Assembly: GCF_001296045.1 (NCBI RefSeq)
Contig: NZ_LJHS01000019.1
Location: 124,001-188,000, forward strand
DNA from: Rhizobium sp. AAP43
GTDB taxonomy: Bacteria; Pseudomonadota; Alphaproteobacteria; Rhizobiales; Rhizobiaceae
Reading direction: 5' to 3'
Length of the DNA: 64,000 nucleotides
Made by a program: the position numbers and the translations under genes. Below the pieces are notes generated by a model, which was not told the origin of the DNA, ran no database searches, and saw only the letters and a program-made list of their open reading frames with translations. How positions within the stretch are numbered: position 1 is the stretch's first letter; each line of letters opens with the position of its first letter. Below, piece after piece: positions 10,117 to 21,080 of the stretch.

Positions 10117-11114
10117 GCGGCCTCCTGTATGGCCTGGCCGGCAATCCCTTTGGAGAGAGCCTGCATCAAAGCCTTCGCAACCTGTTCGGGGTCCTTGGAT
10201 GTCATCAGCGCCGCTTTTTCATCGGGCGCCACATCTTTTGCATGGCGATCAAGATACCAGCCGAGATGCTTGCGGGCATGCCTGACGCCAACATCCGCGC
10301 CATAATGCTCCAGCATCATCCGGTAGTGTTCCAGTGCGATGGCCGGAATGTCAGCCGCCTGCGGCCCATCATGCCCTGCCAATTGACCGGCATGCCAGGG
10401 ACGTCCCTGGCAGGCCCGGCCGAGCATCACGGCATCCGCCCCCGACCGACGCAGGATATCAGCTGCGTCATCAGCCGTTTCCACATCGCCATTGGCGACC
10501 AAGGGAATCCGGATCGCGTCGCGCACGGCAGCAATCGCGTCCCAGTCGGCCCGCCCCTCGTAAAACTGCATCCGGGTACGGCCATGGACCGTGACCAACT
10601 GCACGCCAGCATCTTCAGCGCGCTTGGCGATATAGGGCGCATTGATGGAAGCACTGTCCCAGCCAAGCCGCATCTTGACGGTCACCGGGATCTTGACGGC
10701 CTTGACTGTCGCCTCGATCAGCGACAGCGCGTGGTCCGGTTCGCGCATCAGGGCAGATCCGGCATAACCGCCGATCACCTTCTTGGCCGGACAACCCATA
10801 TTGATGTCGATGATATCGGCCCCGTTAGCCTCGGCAATCACGGCAGCCTCTGCGAGCCATTTCGCGTCTCGGCCGGCAAGCTGCACCATGTGGGGAGACA
10901 ACCCTGCCCCCTTAAGCCGCGACCAGCTTTCAGCAGCATTAAACACCAGCTCCCGGCTGGCAACCATTTCAGTGACGACCAGCCCTGCGCCATAGCGGAA
11001 GGCCAATTGGCGGAACGGCAGGTCGGTGACGCCCGACATCGGCGCGAGCACAACACGGTTGCGTACGCGGACGGGTCCGATCTGAAACGGACTATCTAGG
11101 GTGACAGACGTCAA
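10113..11114 (-). CDS. dusB: tRNA-dihydrouridine synthase DusB (NifR3)
   Basis: FMN enzyme that reduces uridine to dihydrouridine in tRNA. The 333 residues form a TIM barrel with [12 protein letters not shown] near the N-terminus, the Dus signature [10 protein letters not shown] with the catalytic Cys, and VHGRTR and NGDV motifs. It is the historical nifR3/orf1 at the head of the rhizobial ntrBC operon and overlaps ntrB by 4 bases. A palindrome lies just upstream (11135-11149). Confidence 0.96.
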   Translation of the reverse strand: MTSVTLDSPFQIGPVRVRNRVVLAPMSGVTDLPFRQLAFRYGAGLVVTEMVASRELVFNAAESWSRLKGAGLSPHMVQLAGRDAKWLAEAAVIAEANGADIIDINMGCPAKKVIGGYAGSALMREPDHALSLIEATVKAVKIPVTVKMRLGWDSASINAPYIAKRAEDAGVQLVTVHGRTRMQFYEGRADWDAIAAVRDAIRIPLVANGDVETADDAADILRRSGADAVMLGRACQGRPWHAGQLAGHDGPQAADIPAIALEHYRMMLEHYGADVGVRHARKHLGWYLDRHAKDVAPDEKAALMTSKDPEQVAKALMQALSKGIAGQAIQEAA

Positions 11115-11134
11115 ATGACTATCTTTCGAGCATC

Positions 11135-11149
11135 AGTGCATTCTGCACT
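11135..11149. promoter_or_regulatory. Palindrome upstream of dusB-ntrBC
   Basis: AGTGCA-TTC-TGCACT is a perfect inverted repeat 21 bases upstream of the dusB ATG, between dusB and the divergent ispDF. It resembles half-sites of NtrC boxes (TGCAC, GTGCA), but the half-sites face the opposite way to the usual TGCAC...GTGCA order. An operator role is inference from position and symmetry. Confidence 0.35.
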
Positions 11150-11287
11150 ATTTTTAGACAGTACCGAGGCGATTGCCAAGAGGCAAAGCCATGCCGTCGA
11201 TAAAAAATCGTGCAGATGCTGGAAAAGGGATGTTCGAGCCGATAGAGCACGGTTGCGAAGATAATGTGTCATGGACCAGGCAGGGCA

Positions 11288-12496
11288 ATGGAGCAAGAGC
11301 GGAGCAGAACAATCGGGATCATCCTCGTCGCTGCAGGCCGCGGGGAACGCGCAGGCGCTTCAGTCGAGGGACCCAAACAGTATCGGCGGATCGGTAACAA
11401 GCCGGTCATCTGGCACACACTGAAGCTTTTCCTCGAATGGCCCAAAAGTGGCCCCGTAGTTGTCGTCATTCACCCAGACGATGACACACTTCTAAAGGCC
11501 GCCACCTCGGATTTAGCCAGGCAGGATCACTTTATGATCGTGACCGGCGGTGCAACACGGCAGGAATCGGTCCTGAACGGATTGAGGCGTCTACGGGAAA
11601 GCGGCGTCGAACACGTCATGATCCATGACGGCGTTCGGCCCTTTGCGGACCATGCGCTCTTGGATCGGATCGCGACAGAGCTCGCCGCCGGTAAAGCCGC
11701 ACTCCTGCCCGCGGTTGCCGTTACCGATACAATAAAACGGGCCGACGCATCCAAGGTTGTGACCGATACAGTTCCTCGCAAGGATCTCTTCGCCGCCCAG
11801 ACACCACAAAGCTTCCACTATGAAACCATCCTGGCCGCTCATGAGCGGGCCGCACGCGAGGCAAGCATCGACTTTACAGACGACGCCTCGATTGCCGAAT
11901 GGGCCGGCATCCCGGTTCATATCGTCGAAGGCTCCATCGACAATATTAAACTCACAGTGCAGAGGGATATCACCATGGCCGACGAAAAACTGAAGCGGGC
12001 CGCCCTCCCCGATGTCCGAACCGGCAACGGCTACGACGTCCACCAGCTCGAATCCGGCGAGGGCGTGACTCTGTGCGGCGTCTTCATTCCACACGACCAG
12101 AAATTGAAGGGTCACTCGGACGCGGATGTCGCCCTTCACGCTCTGACGGATGCGCTGCTCGCCACCTGTGGCGCAGGCGATATAGGCGATCACTTCCCCC
12201 CTTCCGACCCTCAATGGAAGGGCGCACCCTCGCGGATTTTCCTTGAGCACGCAGCCGACATCGTTCGCAAGGCGGGCGGCACGATCATGAATGCAGACGT
12301 TTCGCTAATTGCCGAAGCACCTAAAATCGGCCCGCATCGCCAAGCCATGCGCGAAAGACTCTCCGAAATCCTGGGCATCTCACTCGACCGCTGCTCGGTC
12401 AAGGCAACAACCAACGAGACGATCGGCTTCGTCGGCCGTCGTGAAGGCATCGCGGCAATCGCCACCGCGAGCGTCGTCTTCCGGGGAGCGGACTGA
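11288..12496 (+). CDS. ispDF: Bifunctional IspD/IspF (MEP isoprenoid pathway)
   Basis: Fusion of 2-C-methyl-D-erythritol 4-phosphate cytidylyltransferase (IspD) and 2,4-cyclodiphosphate synthase (IspF), typical of alphaproteobacteria. With the start at [10 protein letters not shown] the protein has 402 residues; an in-frame ATG at 11264 would add 8. The IspD half has the nucleotide loop [12 protein letters not shown] and DGVRPF. The IspF half begins near [10 protein letters not shown] and has the metal ligands in DVH and [16 protein letters not shown]. Its stop overlaps the pncC start by one base. Confidence 0.95.
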   Translation: MEQERSRTIGIILVAAGRGERAGASVEGPKQYRRIGNKPVIWHTLKLFLEWPKSGPVVVVIHPDDDTLLKAATSDLARQDHFMIVTGGATRQESVLNGLRRLRESGVEHVMIHDGVRPFADHALLDRIATELAAGKAALLPAVAVTDTIKRADASKVVTDTVPRKDLFAAQTPQSFHYETILAAHERAAREASIDFTDDASIAEWAGIPVHIVEGSIDNIKLTVQRDITMADEKLKRAALPDVRTGNGYDVHQLESGEGVTLCGVFIPHDQKLKGHSDADVALHALTDALLATCGAGDIGDHFPPSDPQWKGAPSRIFLEHAADIVRKAGGTIMNADVSLIAEAPKIGPHRQAMRERLSEILGISLDRCSVKATTNETIGFVGRREGIAAIATASVVFRGAD

Positions 12497-12993
12497 TGGG
12501 GCTCTATCCCGCAGATATAGAAACCAAGGCTGCGACAATCATCGCTGCCTACCGCGAACGATGCTGGATGATCACAACGGCGGAATCCTGTACCGGCGGC
12601 TTGATCGCCGGCGCTCTGACGGAGATCTCTGGCTCCTCCGCCGTGGTGGACCGTGGCTTCGTCACCTATACCAATCAGGCGAAGATGGATTTGATCGGCG
12701 TCTCAGCCAAAACGCTGGAGGCCTTCGGGGCAGTCTCTAAGGAGACAGCCCTGCAGATGGCCAGTGGCGCGCTGATGCGCTCAAGCGCTCATGTTGCTGT
12801 GGCCGTCACCGGAATTGCCGGACCGGGAGGCGGATCGGACGAAAAGCCGGTCGGGCTCGTGCATCTGGCATTGAAGACCCGAAGCGGGCTGACCGATCAC
12901 CGGGAAATGCGCTACGGGGAGATCGGTCGTCACCCGGTAAGGCTTGCGACGATTAACACGGCCCTTGAAATACTACTCAGAGCTGTGGAATAA
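12496..12993 (+). CDS. pncC: Nicotinamide-nucleotide amidase (CinA C-terminal domain)
   Basis: Stand-alone CinA-C domain of 165 residues, which deamidates NMN to nicotinate mononucleotide. Family signatures are TTAESCTGGLIAGALTEI with the catalytic Ser, and AVAVTGIAGPGGGSDEKPVG. The N-terminal CinA (COG1058) domain is absent. TGATG couples it to ispDF. Confidence 0.92.
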   Translation: MGLYPADIETKAATIIAAYRERCWMITTAESCTGGLIAGALTEISGSSAVVDRGFVTYTNQAKMDLIGVSAKTLEAFGAVSKETALQMASGALMRSSAHVAVAVTGIAGPGGGSDEKPVGLVHLALKTRSGLTDHREMRYGEIGRHPVRLATINTALEILLRAVE

Positions 12994-13083
12994 GTCGATG
13001 TCAGCGGCATCGCTATTTTGCCACGGTTAATATCCCTTGCCCAATTTCCTGAAGGTTTGCATTTTCACATTTGGAGCAGCCGA

Positions 13084-13851
13084 ATGAAGGCCTGGCAGAT
13101 TTTCCGGCACGCCCTACGTCAACTCACCAGGAATTTCAAAGCAGCCGTCTCGGTCTCTGCCTTACCTCTAGGACTGGCGCTGATCGGATTATTGTTAGTG
13201 TCGGGTGACATCCTACTCCTTTCCCCACAGCAGATGCAGCAGCGCGTCAGCACCGGCCAAGCTGCGGGTGATGCCGGAAGATCCTTGATTGCGGTGGTTA
13301 TCTTCGGTGTCGCATTTCTCTGGACAGCCGTTGCATGGCATCGTTTCGTGCTGCTGGGCGAACTGTCAGGTTGGCGCCCGCCCTTTCACGGGCGCCGAAT
13401 GGCGGCTTACTTCGGCAAAGGGCTGTTACTCGGCCTGATCCTGATCATTCCGGCACTGATGCTGATGGCCTTCATCGCCATGCTTGCTGCGAGCCTGCCC
13501 GCTGGTCTTGTGCCCTACACCCTCTTTCTCGTCATACCGGCCTATCTCGGCCTTTCCACGATCACCCTTCGGCTGGCAACGATACTGCCAGGAGTTGCTC
13601 TCGGCCATCAGACTCCGCTTCTTGAGGGGCTGACGACGACTGGCGGAAACGGCCTTGTTTTTCTCGCGCTCGTGGTAATCCTGGCGCTCGCAGGACTCGT
13701 CACCGACCTCATCGCCCAAGCTCTCGCCGGCATCTCGCTAGGTTTGGTGTTTGTCTGGTACATCCCCGCCCAGTGGTTCCTGACCATGCTCGGGCTCTCT
13801 GTCCTCACCACGCTGTACGGCCATTACATCGAGCAGCGTCCGTTGATATGA
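13084..13851 (+). CDS. Multi-pass membrane protein, function unknown
   Basis: The 255-residue hydrophobic protein has about six membrane segments (near residues 20-40, 65-85, 115-140, 143-165, 190-215 and 225-245). I chose the ATG at 13084 because GGAG lies 8 bases before it; the longer frame begins with a TTG at 13018. It ends 4 bases before the convergent RatA-type gene. I do not recognise a named family. Confidence 0.75.
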   Translation: MKAWQIFRHALRQLTRNFKAAVSVSALPLGLALIGLLLVSGDILLLSPQQMQQRVSTGQAAGDAGRSLIAVVIFGVAFLWTAVAWHRFVLLGELSGWRPPFHGRRMAAYFGKGLLLGLILIIPALMLMAFIAMLAASLPAGLVPYTLFLVIPAYLGLSTITLRLATILPGVALGHQTPLLEGLTTTGGNGLVFLALVVILALAGLVTDLIAQALAGISLGLVFVWYIPAQWFLTMLGLSVLTTLYGHYIEQRPLI

Positions 13852-13855
13852 ATAC

Positions 13856-14308
13856 TCAGAGCTCGGCGTAGATCTTATCCGCCCGCGTCTCGAAGGCTTC
13901 CGAGAACATCCGGAATGCACGGTCGAACATCGAGCCCATCAAGGCGCCGAGAATCCGGTTCTTGAATTCGTAGTCGATGAAAAAATGCACGGCGCAACCG
14001 CCATCGCCCGCCTCTTCGAAACGCCAGCGATTGTCGAGATACTTGAACGGTCCCTCGATGTATTTGACATCGATCGCCCGCTCCGCCGCGGTCAGCAGGA
14101 CTTGGGTCGTGAAGGTCTCGCGGATCGCCTTGTAACCCACCGTCATGTCCGCCAGGAGCAGCTCCTTGCCATCACGTTCGCGGCGCGAGCGAATGCTCAA
14201 GGCCTCGCAAAGCGGCAGGAATTCCGGATAGCGCTCGACATCTGCCACAAGGGCATACATGCGGTCGGGCGAGTGCTTGACAAGGCGGCGGGTTTCGAAC
14301 TGTGGCAT
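13856..14308 (-). CDS. RatA/COQ10-type START-domain protein
   Basis: The 150-residue SRPBCC-fold protein has MPQFETRRLVKHSPDRMYALVADVERYPEFLPLCEA at its N-terminus, closely matching bacterial RatA and mitochondrial Coq10. COQ10 binds ubiquinone; the E. coli member RatA was described as a ribosome-association toxin. The Coq10-like respiratory role is more likely in a Rhizobiaceae genome. It lies downstream of lipA in the same direction. Confidence 0.88.
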   Translation of the reverse strand: MPQFETRRLVKHSPDRMYALVADVERYPEFLPLCEALSIRSRRERDGKELLLADMTVGYKAIRETFTTQVLLTAAERAIDVKYIEGPFKYLDNRWRFEEAGDGGCAVHFFIDYEFKNRILGALMGSMFDRAFRMFSEAFETRADKIYAEL

Positions 14309-14433
14309 ATCTGGGACTTAAGCAGGGATCGCCTCGAGATCAAGAAGCTTGGCCATCTCACCATAGGATTTCAAAGCCAGAACAGTGGCACCAGAGTCAC
14401 CGCGACGACCAGTCGCTGCCCCACGTGCTTATA

Positions 14434-15414
14434 TCAAGCGCGAGTGAGCAACTTCTCCCGCGCCGCCTTCAGGCGTGCAAAATCATCACCGGCGTGATGC
14501 GAAGAGCGAGTCAGCGGGCTCGAGGACACCATCAGGAAGCCCTTGGTGTAGGCAATGTCCTCATAGGACTTGAACTCTTCCGGCGTAACGAAGCTCATCA
14601 CCTTGTGGTGCTTACGGGTCGGCTGGAGATACTGGCCGATGGTCAGGAAGTCGACATCGGCAGTGCGCAGGTCGTCCATCAACTGCAGCACTTCATTGCG
14701 CTCCTCGCCAAGGCCGACCATGATGCCAGACTTGGTGAACATGGTCGGGTCGAGTTCCTTCACCCGCTGCAACAGGCGCACCGAGTGGAAGTAACGCGCA
14801 CCGGGACGCACCGTCAGGTAATTGCCGGGAACGGTTTCCATATTGTGGTTGAAGACATCCGGTTTGGCGGCAACGACGCGCTCAAGAGCGCCCGGCTTCT
14901 TCAGGAAGTCCGGCGTCAGGATTTCGATCGTGGTTTCCGGCGAAGCCGCCCGGATGGCCCAGATCACCTTTTCGAAGTGCTCGGCGCCACCATCGGCAAG
15001 ATCGTCCCGGTCGACGGACGTGATGACCACATGCGAGAGGCCCATCTGCTTGACGGCCTTCGCAACATTCTCAGGCTCAGCCATGTCGAGAGCATTGGGC
15101 TTGCCCGTCGCAACATTGCAAAACGCGCAGGCACGGGTACAGATCTCACCCATGATCATGAAGGTCGCGTGCTTCTTGTCCCAGCACTCGCCAATATTCG
15201 GGCAGCCGGCTTCCTCGCACACAGTCACCAGCTTGTGGCTGCGCACCAGTTCGCGGGTCTCATGATAACCCTTTGAGGTCGGCGCCTTGACGCGGATCCA
15301 CTCAGGCTTGCGCATCACCTCGGTGTCCGGCTTATGCGCCTTTTCCGGGTGGCGAACGCGCTTCTCGTCCACGACTGCTGCTGTCGGATTGATCCTGTCG
15401 AGGATAGTGACCAT
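14434..15414 (-). CDS. lipA: Lipoyl synthase LipA
   Basis: Radical-SAM enzyme that inserts two sulfurs into protein-bound octanoate to make lipoate. The 326 residues carry the auxiliary cluster motif [12 protein letters not shown], the radical-SAM motif [19 protein letters not shown], and the C-terminal [11 protein letters not shown]. Its likely clients, the lipoyl domains of PdhB and PdhC, are encoded a few kb upstream on the same strand. Confidence 0.98.
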   Translation of the reverse strand: MVTILDRINPTAAVVDEKRVRHPEKAHKPDTEVMRKPEWIRVKAPTSKGYHETRELVRSHKLVTVCEEAGCPNIGECWDKKHATFMIMGEICTRACAFCNVATGKPNALDMAEPENVAKAVKQMGLSHVVITSVDRDDLADGGAEHFEKVIWAIRAASPETTIEILTPDFLKKPGALERVVAAKPDVFNHNMETVPGNYLTVRPGARYFHSVRLLQRVKELDPTMFTKSGIMVGLGEERNEVLQLMDDLRTADVDFLTIGQYLQPTRKHHKVMSFVTPEEFKSYEDIAYTKGFLMVSSSPLTRSSHHAGDDFARLKAAREKLLTRA

Positions 15415-15456
15415 GGTCTGACCCTGCCTGCGCCGCCAAAAGCGGAATTGTCGATA

Positions 15457-15711
15457 TTACCGCCGAAGAAGCTTGGCGACGAAGAGAAGAAGGCTGGCAC
15501 CAATGAAACTGGTGAGCAGGTAGCCCAACCAGTCGCCTTCAACGAAGATGCCGAGACGCCGGAAGATCGCCGCCGCAACCGCAGCGCCAACAATGCCGAT
15601 CACGATGTTCATCAGGACCCCGAAGCGCATGTTCATGAACTTGCCAGCAAGCCAGCCCGCAAGGCCACCGAAGAAAATTGTCGCTAGAATGCCGACTTCG
15701 AACCCTGCCAT
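15457..15711 (-). CDS. GlsB/YeaQ/YmgE-family small membrane protein
   Basis: The 84-residue protein has three hydrophobic segments and the family pattern GGLAGWLAGKFMN...MNIVIGIVGAAVAAAIF. These small proteins are often labelled transglycosylase-associated, though their role is unclear and they are commonly stress-induced. It sits between lpdA and lipA on the same strand, after the palindrome at 15741-15770. Confidence 0.88.
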   Translation of the reverse strand: MAGFEVGILATIFFGGLAGWLAGKFMNMRFGVLMNIVIGIVGAAVAAAIFRRLGIFVEGDWLGYLLTSFIGASLLLFVAKLLRR

Positions 15712-15740
15712 AAACCGCTCCCGTTAAAAATCGCCCAATG

Positions 15741-15770
15741 GATGCTGCCGCCTATATAGGCGGCAGCATC
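15741..15770. terminator. Perfect 12-bp palindrome after lpdA
   Basis: GATGCTGCCGCC and GGCGGCAGCATC form an uninterrupted 12-bp stem around TATATA. It lies between the lpdA stop and the YeaQ-type gene. On the minus strand a T-run (ATTTTTAA) follows only about 12 bases later, so it may be an imperfect terminator or a processing or stability hairpin. Confidence 0.55.
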
Positions 15771-15788
15771 CGCTGTCACAACTGGCCG

Positions 15789-17234
15789 TCAAGCGTTGAG
15801 CACGCGGCCATAGGCATCCAGCACGCTTTCCTTCATCATTTCCGACAGTGTCGGATGCGGGAAGATCGTGTGCATCAGTTCTTCTTCCGTTGTCTCGAGG
15901 TTCATCGCGACAACGAAGCCCTGGATGAGTTCGGTCACTTCCGCGCCGACCATATGGGCACCGAGCAGTTCGCCTGTCTTCTTGTCGAAGATCGTCTTGA
16001 TCATGCCCTGGTCTTCGCCCAGCGCGATCGCCTTGCCATTGGCGGCAAAAGAGTAGCGACCGACGCGGATCTCGCGACCCTCGGCCTTGGCCTTGGCTTC
16101 CGTCAGACCGACAGAAGCGACCTGCGGGTTGCAATAGGTGCAGCCCGGGATCTTGGCCTTGTCCATCGGGTGAACGCCCGGAACACCGGCGATCTTCTCG
16201 ATGCAGATGACGCCCTCATGCTCGGCCTTGTGGGCGAGCATCGGCGGGCCGGCAACGTCGCCGATCGCGTAAAGGCCCGGCACATTGGTCTTGCCGTAGC
16301 CATCGATGACGATGCAGCCGCGATCGGTCTTCACGCCGAGGGCCTCAAGGCCGAGGTTCTCGATATTGCCCTGGACGCCGACGGCGGAGATCAGGCGGTC
16401 AGCGGTGATCGTCTGGACCTTGCCGTCCTTGGTCTCTACATGGGCGGTGATGGAGTTGGCGCCCTTGTCGACCTTCGAGACCTTGGCCTCGGTGATGATC
16501 TTCAGGCCACGCTTTTCCAGCTGCTTGCGGGCGAAGGTGGAGATTTCCACGTCCTCGACCGGCATGATGTTCGACATCAGTTCGACGACGGTCACATCCA
16601 CGCCCATGGAGCGGTAGAAGGAGGCGAATTCGATGCCGATGGCGCCCGAGCCCATGACAACCAGCGACTTCGGCATGAAGTCCGGCTTCATCGCTTCGAA
16701 ATAGGTCCAGATCAGCTTGCCATCCGGCTCGATGCCCGGAAGCGCACGCGGACGGGCGCCCGTGGCGACGATGATGTGCTTCGCGGTGTAGGTGCCCTCG
16801 CCCAGCACGCCCTTCGGAACCGGGTTCTGCGGCTCGACGACGGGCTTTGACATCTTGCCGATGACGACTTCGCCGGGCTTGGAAAGCTTGGCTTCGCCCC
16901 AGATGACGTCGATCTTATTCTTCTTCATCAAGAAGGCGACGCCACCATTCAGGCGGGCCGAGACGCCGCGCGACCGGGCGACCACATCCTTCACGTCGGC
17001 GGTCATCGTGCCGTTCAGCGTCAGACCATAGGATTTTGCGTGATTGGCGTGATCGAGGATCTCGGCAGAGCGCAGCAGGGCCTTGGTCGGGATGCAGCCC
17101 CAGTTGAGGCAGATGCCGCCCAGATGCTCGCGCTCAACGATCGCGGTCTTCAGACCCAATTGAGCGGCACGGATGGCGGTAACGTAACCGCCAGGGCCGG
17201 AACCGATGATGATGACGTCATAGGCATTCGACAT
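15789..17234 (-). CDS. lpdA: Dihydrolipoyl dehydrogenase (E3)
   Basis: FAD-disulfide oxidoreductase that re-oxidises dihydrolipoamide for the pyruvate dehydrogenase complex. I chose MSNAYDVIIIGSGPGG at 17234; a GTG at 17246 would add four residues. The 481 residues show the FAD dinucleotide fold GSGPGG, the redox-active disulfide GGICLNWGCIPTK, a NAD-binding GSGAIG, AIGDVAG, and the C-terminal HPTLSE catalytic motif. It is downstream of pdhABC, with two small genes between. Confidence 0.97.
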   Translation of the reverse strand: MSNAYDVIIIGSGPGGYVTAIRAAQLGLKTAIVEREHLGGICLNWGCIPTKALLRSAEILDHANHAKSYGLTLNGTMTADVKDVVARSRGVSARLNGGVAFLMKKNKIDVIWGEAKLSKPGEVVIGKMSKPVVEPQNPVPKGVLGEGTYTAKHIIVATGARPRALPGIEPDGKLIWTYFEAMKPDFMPKSLVVMGSGAIGIEFASFYRSMGVDVTVVELMSNIMPVEDVEISTFARKQLEKRGLKIITEAKVSKVDKGANSITAHVETKDGKVQTITADRLISAVGVQGNIENLGLEALGVKTDRGCIVIDGYGKTNVPGLYAIGDVAGPPMLAHKAEHEGVICIEKIAGVPGVHPMDKAKIPGCTYCNPQVASVGLTEAKAKAEGREIRVGRYSFAANGKAIALGEDQGMIKTIFDKKTGELLGAHMVGAEVTELIQGFVVAMNLETTEEELMHTIFPHPTLSEMMKESVLDAYGRVLNA

Positions 17235-17315
17235 GGGTGCTTCCACTCCTCGGTTTACGGACCTCCGATCGGCAACCGCCGGAGGTCCGGTGCGGGATTG
17301 GAAGCGAACCCCTGC

Positions 17316-17582
17316 TTAAACGGCAGGCAAGCCGGCTTCCGGTTCATGACGAACCAGCATCCCGTAGATTTCATCCTTGAGCTGCATCCGCTTCTTCCGA
17401 AGTTCGACGATGTGGAAGTCGTCTGCAGGCTCGATATCGGTTTCGGCCCGGTGAATCACCCCGTTGACCTCATGATAGGCCTCGAACAGTCTGGCGAAAT
17501 GCCCATCCGTTTCCTTCAGATGGCGCATCAGCGCGACGTGTTCCGGGAATTCCGCTGCCAGTTCGTGCGGTGTGTTTGACAT
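17316..17582 (-). CDS. YdcH/DUF465-type small protein
   Basis: The 88-residue charged, mostly helical protein has the DUF465 pattern (HVALMRHLKETDGHFARLFEAYHEVN ... LRKKRMQLKDEIY, here abbreviated to its anchor residues). Family members are small coiled-coil proteins of unknown role. It sits between the SGNH hydrolase and lpdA genes of the pdh block. Confidence 0.85.
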   Translation of the reverse strand: MSNTPHELAAEFPEHVALMRHLKETDGHFARLFEAYHEVNGVIHRAETDIEPADDFHIVELRKKRMQLKDEIYGMLVRHEPEAGLPAV

Positions 17583-17692
17583 GATCCCATCTCCTCTTTC
17601 GGGGTTGATGGGCTCAGGTTAGACGCAGCGCAGAAGACCTCCTTGATATTGATCAACGCGCCCTGCCGGAGGATGCAGGATGCGACCTTTCT

Positions 17693-18331
17693 TCAAAGCC
17701 CGAGCATCATCCGGACGATCGGCTCGAGGCCTCGTCCAATGGCGCGGGTGTCTTCGGCGTCTAGATGGATGCCATCAAGCGGCGTGGTTTCGGCCACCGA
17801 TCCCGCGTCGAAGAATCCACATCCCGATTCGTCCGCCGCATCGCGATACATGCTGGCGAGCATGGCACCCTCGTCCACCGAGTGGTTGAACATGGCGCCG
17901 AACACCGAATTGGCCGTCTCACGGATCGCAGGCGGTGCGACGATCAGGATCTCGGGCTCTGCAAATTCGAAACCCCAGTCATGCTTTTGCACGAGCTTGA
18001 CCAGTCGCTTGACGCCGCTGGTCGCGCCGATGGCCGTTCCTTGGATCCCGCGCTTGAGATCGTTGGTCCCCAGCATGATGATCACGAGGTCGATCGGCTT
18101 GTGCGTCGCCAGGATCGTCGGCAACAGCTTTGCGCCATTGCGTTCACAATCACCCAGATGATCGTCATAGGCGGTGGTGCGGCCGTTCAGGCCTTCGGCG
18201 ATCACCCGGACCCCATGACCGAGCGCCTTTTGCAAGACGCTCGTCCAGCGGTCCTCGTAGGAATGCCGACCCAGGTTCACCGGGTCGTATCCCCATGTCA
18301 GGCTGTCGCCGTAGACAAGAACGGTCTTCAT
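17693..18331 (-). CDS. SGNH/GDSL-family hydrolase
   Basis: Predicted arylesterase or lipolytic enzyme of 212 residues without a signal peptide, so cytoplasmic. Block I is GDSLTWGYDP (nucleophile Ser10), block II GLNGRTTAYDD, block III GTNDLK, and block V DGIHLD (Asp/His of the triad). It starts 16 bases after the pdhC stop. It is probably co-transcribed with pdhABC and lpdA, but no link to pyruvate metabolism can be read from its sequence. Confidence 0.88.
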   Translation of the reverse strand: MKTVLVYGDSLTWGYDPVNLGRHSYEDRWTSVLQKALGHGVRVIAEGLNGRTTAYDDHLGDCERNGAKLLPTILATHKPIDLVIIMLGTNDLKRGIQGTAIGATSGVKRLVKLVQKHDWGFEFAEPEILIVAPPAIRETANSVFGAMFNHSVDEGAMLASMYRDAADESGCGFFDAGSVAETTPLDGIHLDAEDTRAIGRGLEPIVRMMLGL

Positions 18332-18347
18332 GGCACCGCCCCCTCAA

Positions 18348-19670
18348 TCAGACCAGCATGCCCATCGGATTTTCGATGTAGCGCTTGAAGGCACCGAGCA
18401 GTTCGGCACCGAGCGCGCCATCGACGCAGCGGTGGTCGGTCGACAGCGTCACGGTCATGACATTGGCAACCTTCATCTCGCCCTTCTTCACAACAACCCG
18501 TTCTTCACCGGCACCAACCGCGAGGATCGTTGCATGCGGCGGGTTGACGACAGCCGAGAAGCTCTTCACGCCCATCATGCCCATGTTGGACACGGCCGTC
18601 GTGCCCCCCTGATATTCCTCGGGCTTCAGCTTGCGGTCCTTGGCACGCTTGCCGAGATCCTTCATCTCGTTAGAGATGGTGGACAGGCTCTTTTCCTCGG
18701 CCTTGCGGATGATCGGGGTGATCAGGCCGCCCGGGATCGAGACCGCCACGCCGACATCGGCATGCTTGTGCTTGACCATGTTGGTGTCGGTCCAGGAGAC
18801 GTTGGCATCCGGCACGTCGCGGAGCGCGAGTGCGAGGGCCTTGATCACCATGTCGTTGACCGAGAGCTTGTAGGCCGACTTACCGTCCTTTTCAGGGGCA
18901 GCGGCGTTCAGCTGGGCACGCAGTGCCAGCAGTGCATCCAGTTCGCAATCGACGGAGACGTAGAAATGCGGGATGGTCTGCTTCGATTCCTGCAGGCGCT
19001 TGGCAATCGTCTTGCGCATGCCGTCATGCGGCACGAGCTCGTAAGAGCCTTCGGCAAAGTTCTTGAGGACGGCCTCTTCCGACGCACCCTTGGCCAGAAC
19101 CGGAGCGGCGGCCGGAGCAGCAGCCGTTGCCGGAGCCGCCTTGACGCCACCGGCGGCAGCCTTCTCGACGTCGCTCTTGACGATGCGCCCCTTTGGACCG
19201 GAGCCGGACACAGACTTGATGTCGAGACCGGCATCCTTCGCCATCCGGCGAGCAAGCGGCGAAGCGAACACGCGCTCGCCGGTCGCGACGGCCGGCGCGG
19301 CAGAAACAGCTGCCGCAGGAGCGGATGCCGCAACCGGTGCCGGAGCAGCTTCAGCCTTCGGCGCAGGTGCAGCCTCGGCTTTCGCTGGCGCCGAACCACC
19401 GCCTGCTGCGGCAGCGGCCACGTCTTCGCCGTCCACTGCGAGGATCGCGATCAGCGCATTGACTTTCACGGCCTCGGTACCGGCCGGAACGACGAGCTTT
19501 GCAACGACGCCCTCGTCGACAGCTTCCACTTCCATGGTCGCCTTGTCTGTCTCGATCTCGGCGATGACGTCACCGGCTTTTACCGTGTCGCCTTCCTTGA
19601 CCAGCCACTTGGCCAGATTGCCCTCTTCCATCGTCGGAGAGAGTGCCGGCATGGTGATGTTAACAGGCAT
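18348..19670 (-). CDS. pdhC: Pyruvate dehydrogenase E2, dihydrolipoamide acetyltransferase
   Basis: Core acetyltransferase of the PDH complex. I chose [12 protein letters not shown] at 19670, which has GGAGGT 8 bases upstream. The 440 residues have one lipoyl domain (lipoyl Lys in [10 protein letters not shown]), an Ala/Pro linker, a peripheral subunit-binding domain ([14 protein letters not shown]), and the catalytic domain ending with [13 protein letters not shown] (catalytic His). The gene follows pdhB by 15 bases. Confidence 0.97.
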   Translation of the reverse strand: MPVNITMPALSPTMEEGNLAKWLVKEGDTVKAGDVIAEIETDKATMEVEAVDEGVVAKLVVPAGTEAVKVNALIAILAVDGEDVAAAAAGGGSAPAKAEAAPAPKAEAAPAPVAASAPAAAVSAAPAVATGERVFASPLARRMAKDAGLDIKSVSGSGPKGRIVKSDVEKAAAGGVKAAPATAAAPAAAPVLAKGASEEAVLKNFAEGSYELVPHDGMRKTIAKRLQESKQTIPHFYVSVDCELDALLALRAQLNAAAPEKDGKSAYKLSVNDMVIKALALALRDVPDANVSWTDTNMVKHKHADVGVAVSIPGGLITPIIRKAEEKSLSTISNEMKDLGKRAKDRKLKPEEYQGGTTAVSNMGMMGVKSFSAVVNPPHATILAVGAGEERVVVKKGEMKVANVMTVTLSTDHRCVDGALGAELLGAFKRYIENPMGMLV

Positions 19671-19685
19671 GTGCCTCACCTCCCC

Positions 19686-21065
<1,380 letters not shown>

Positions 21066-21080
21066 GGGTTCCCTCCCCGA

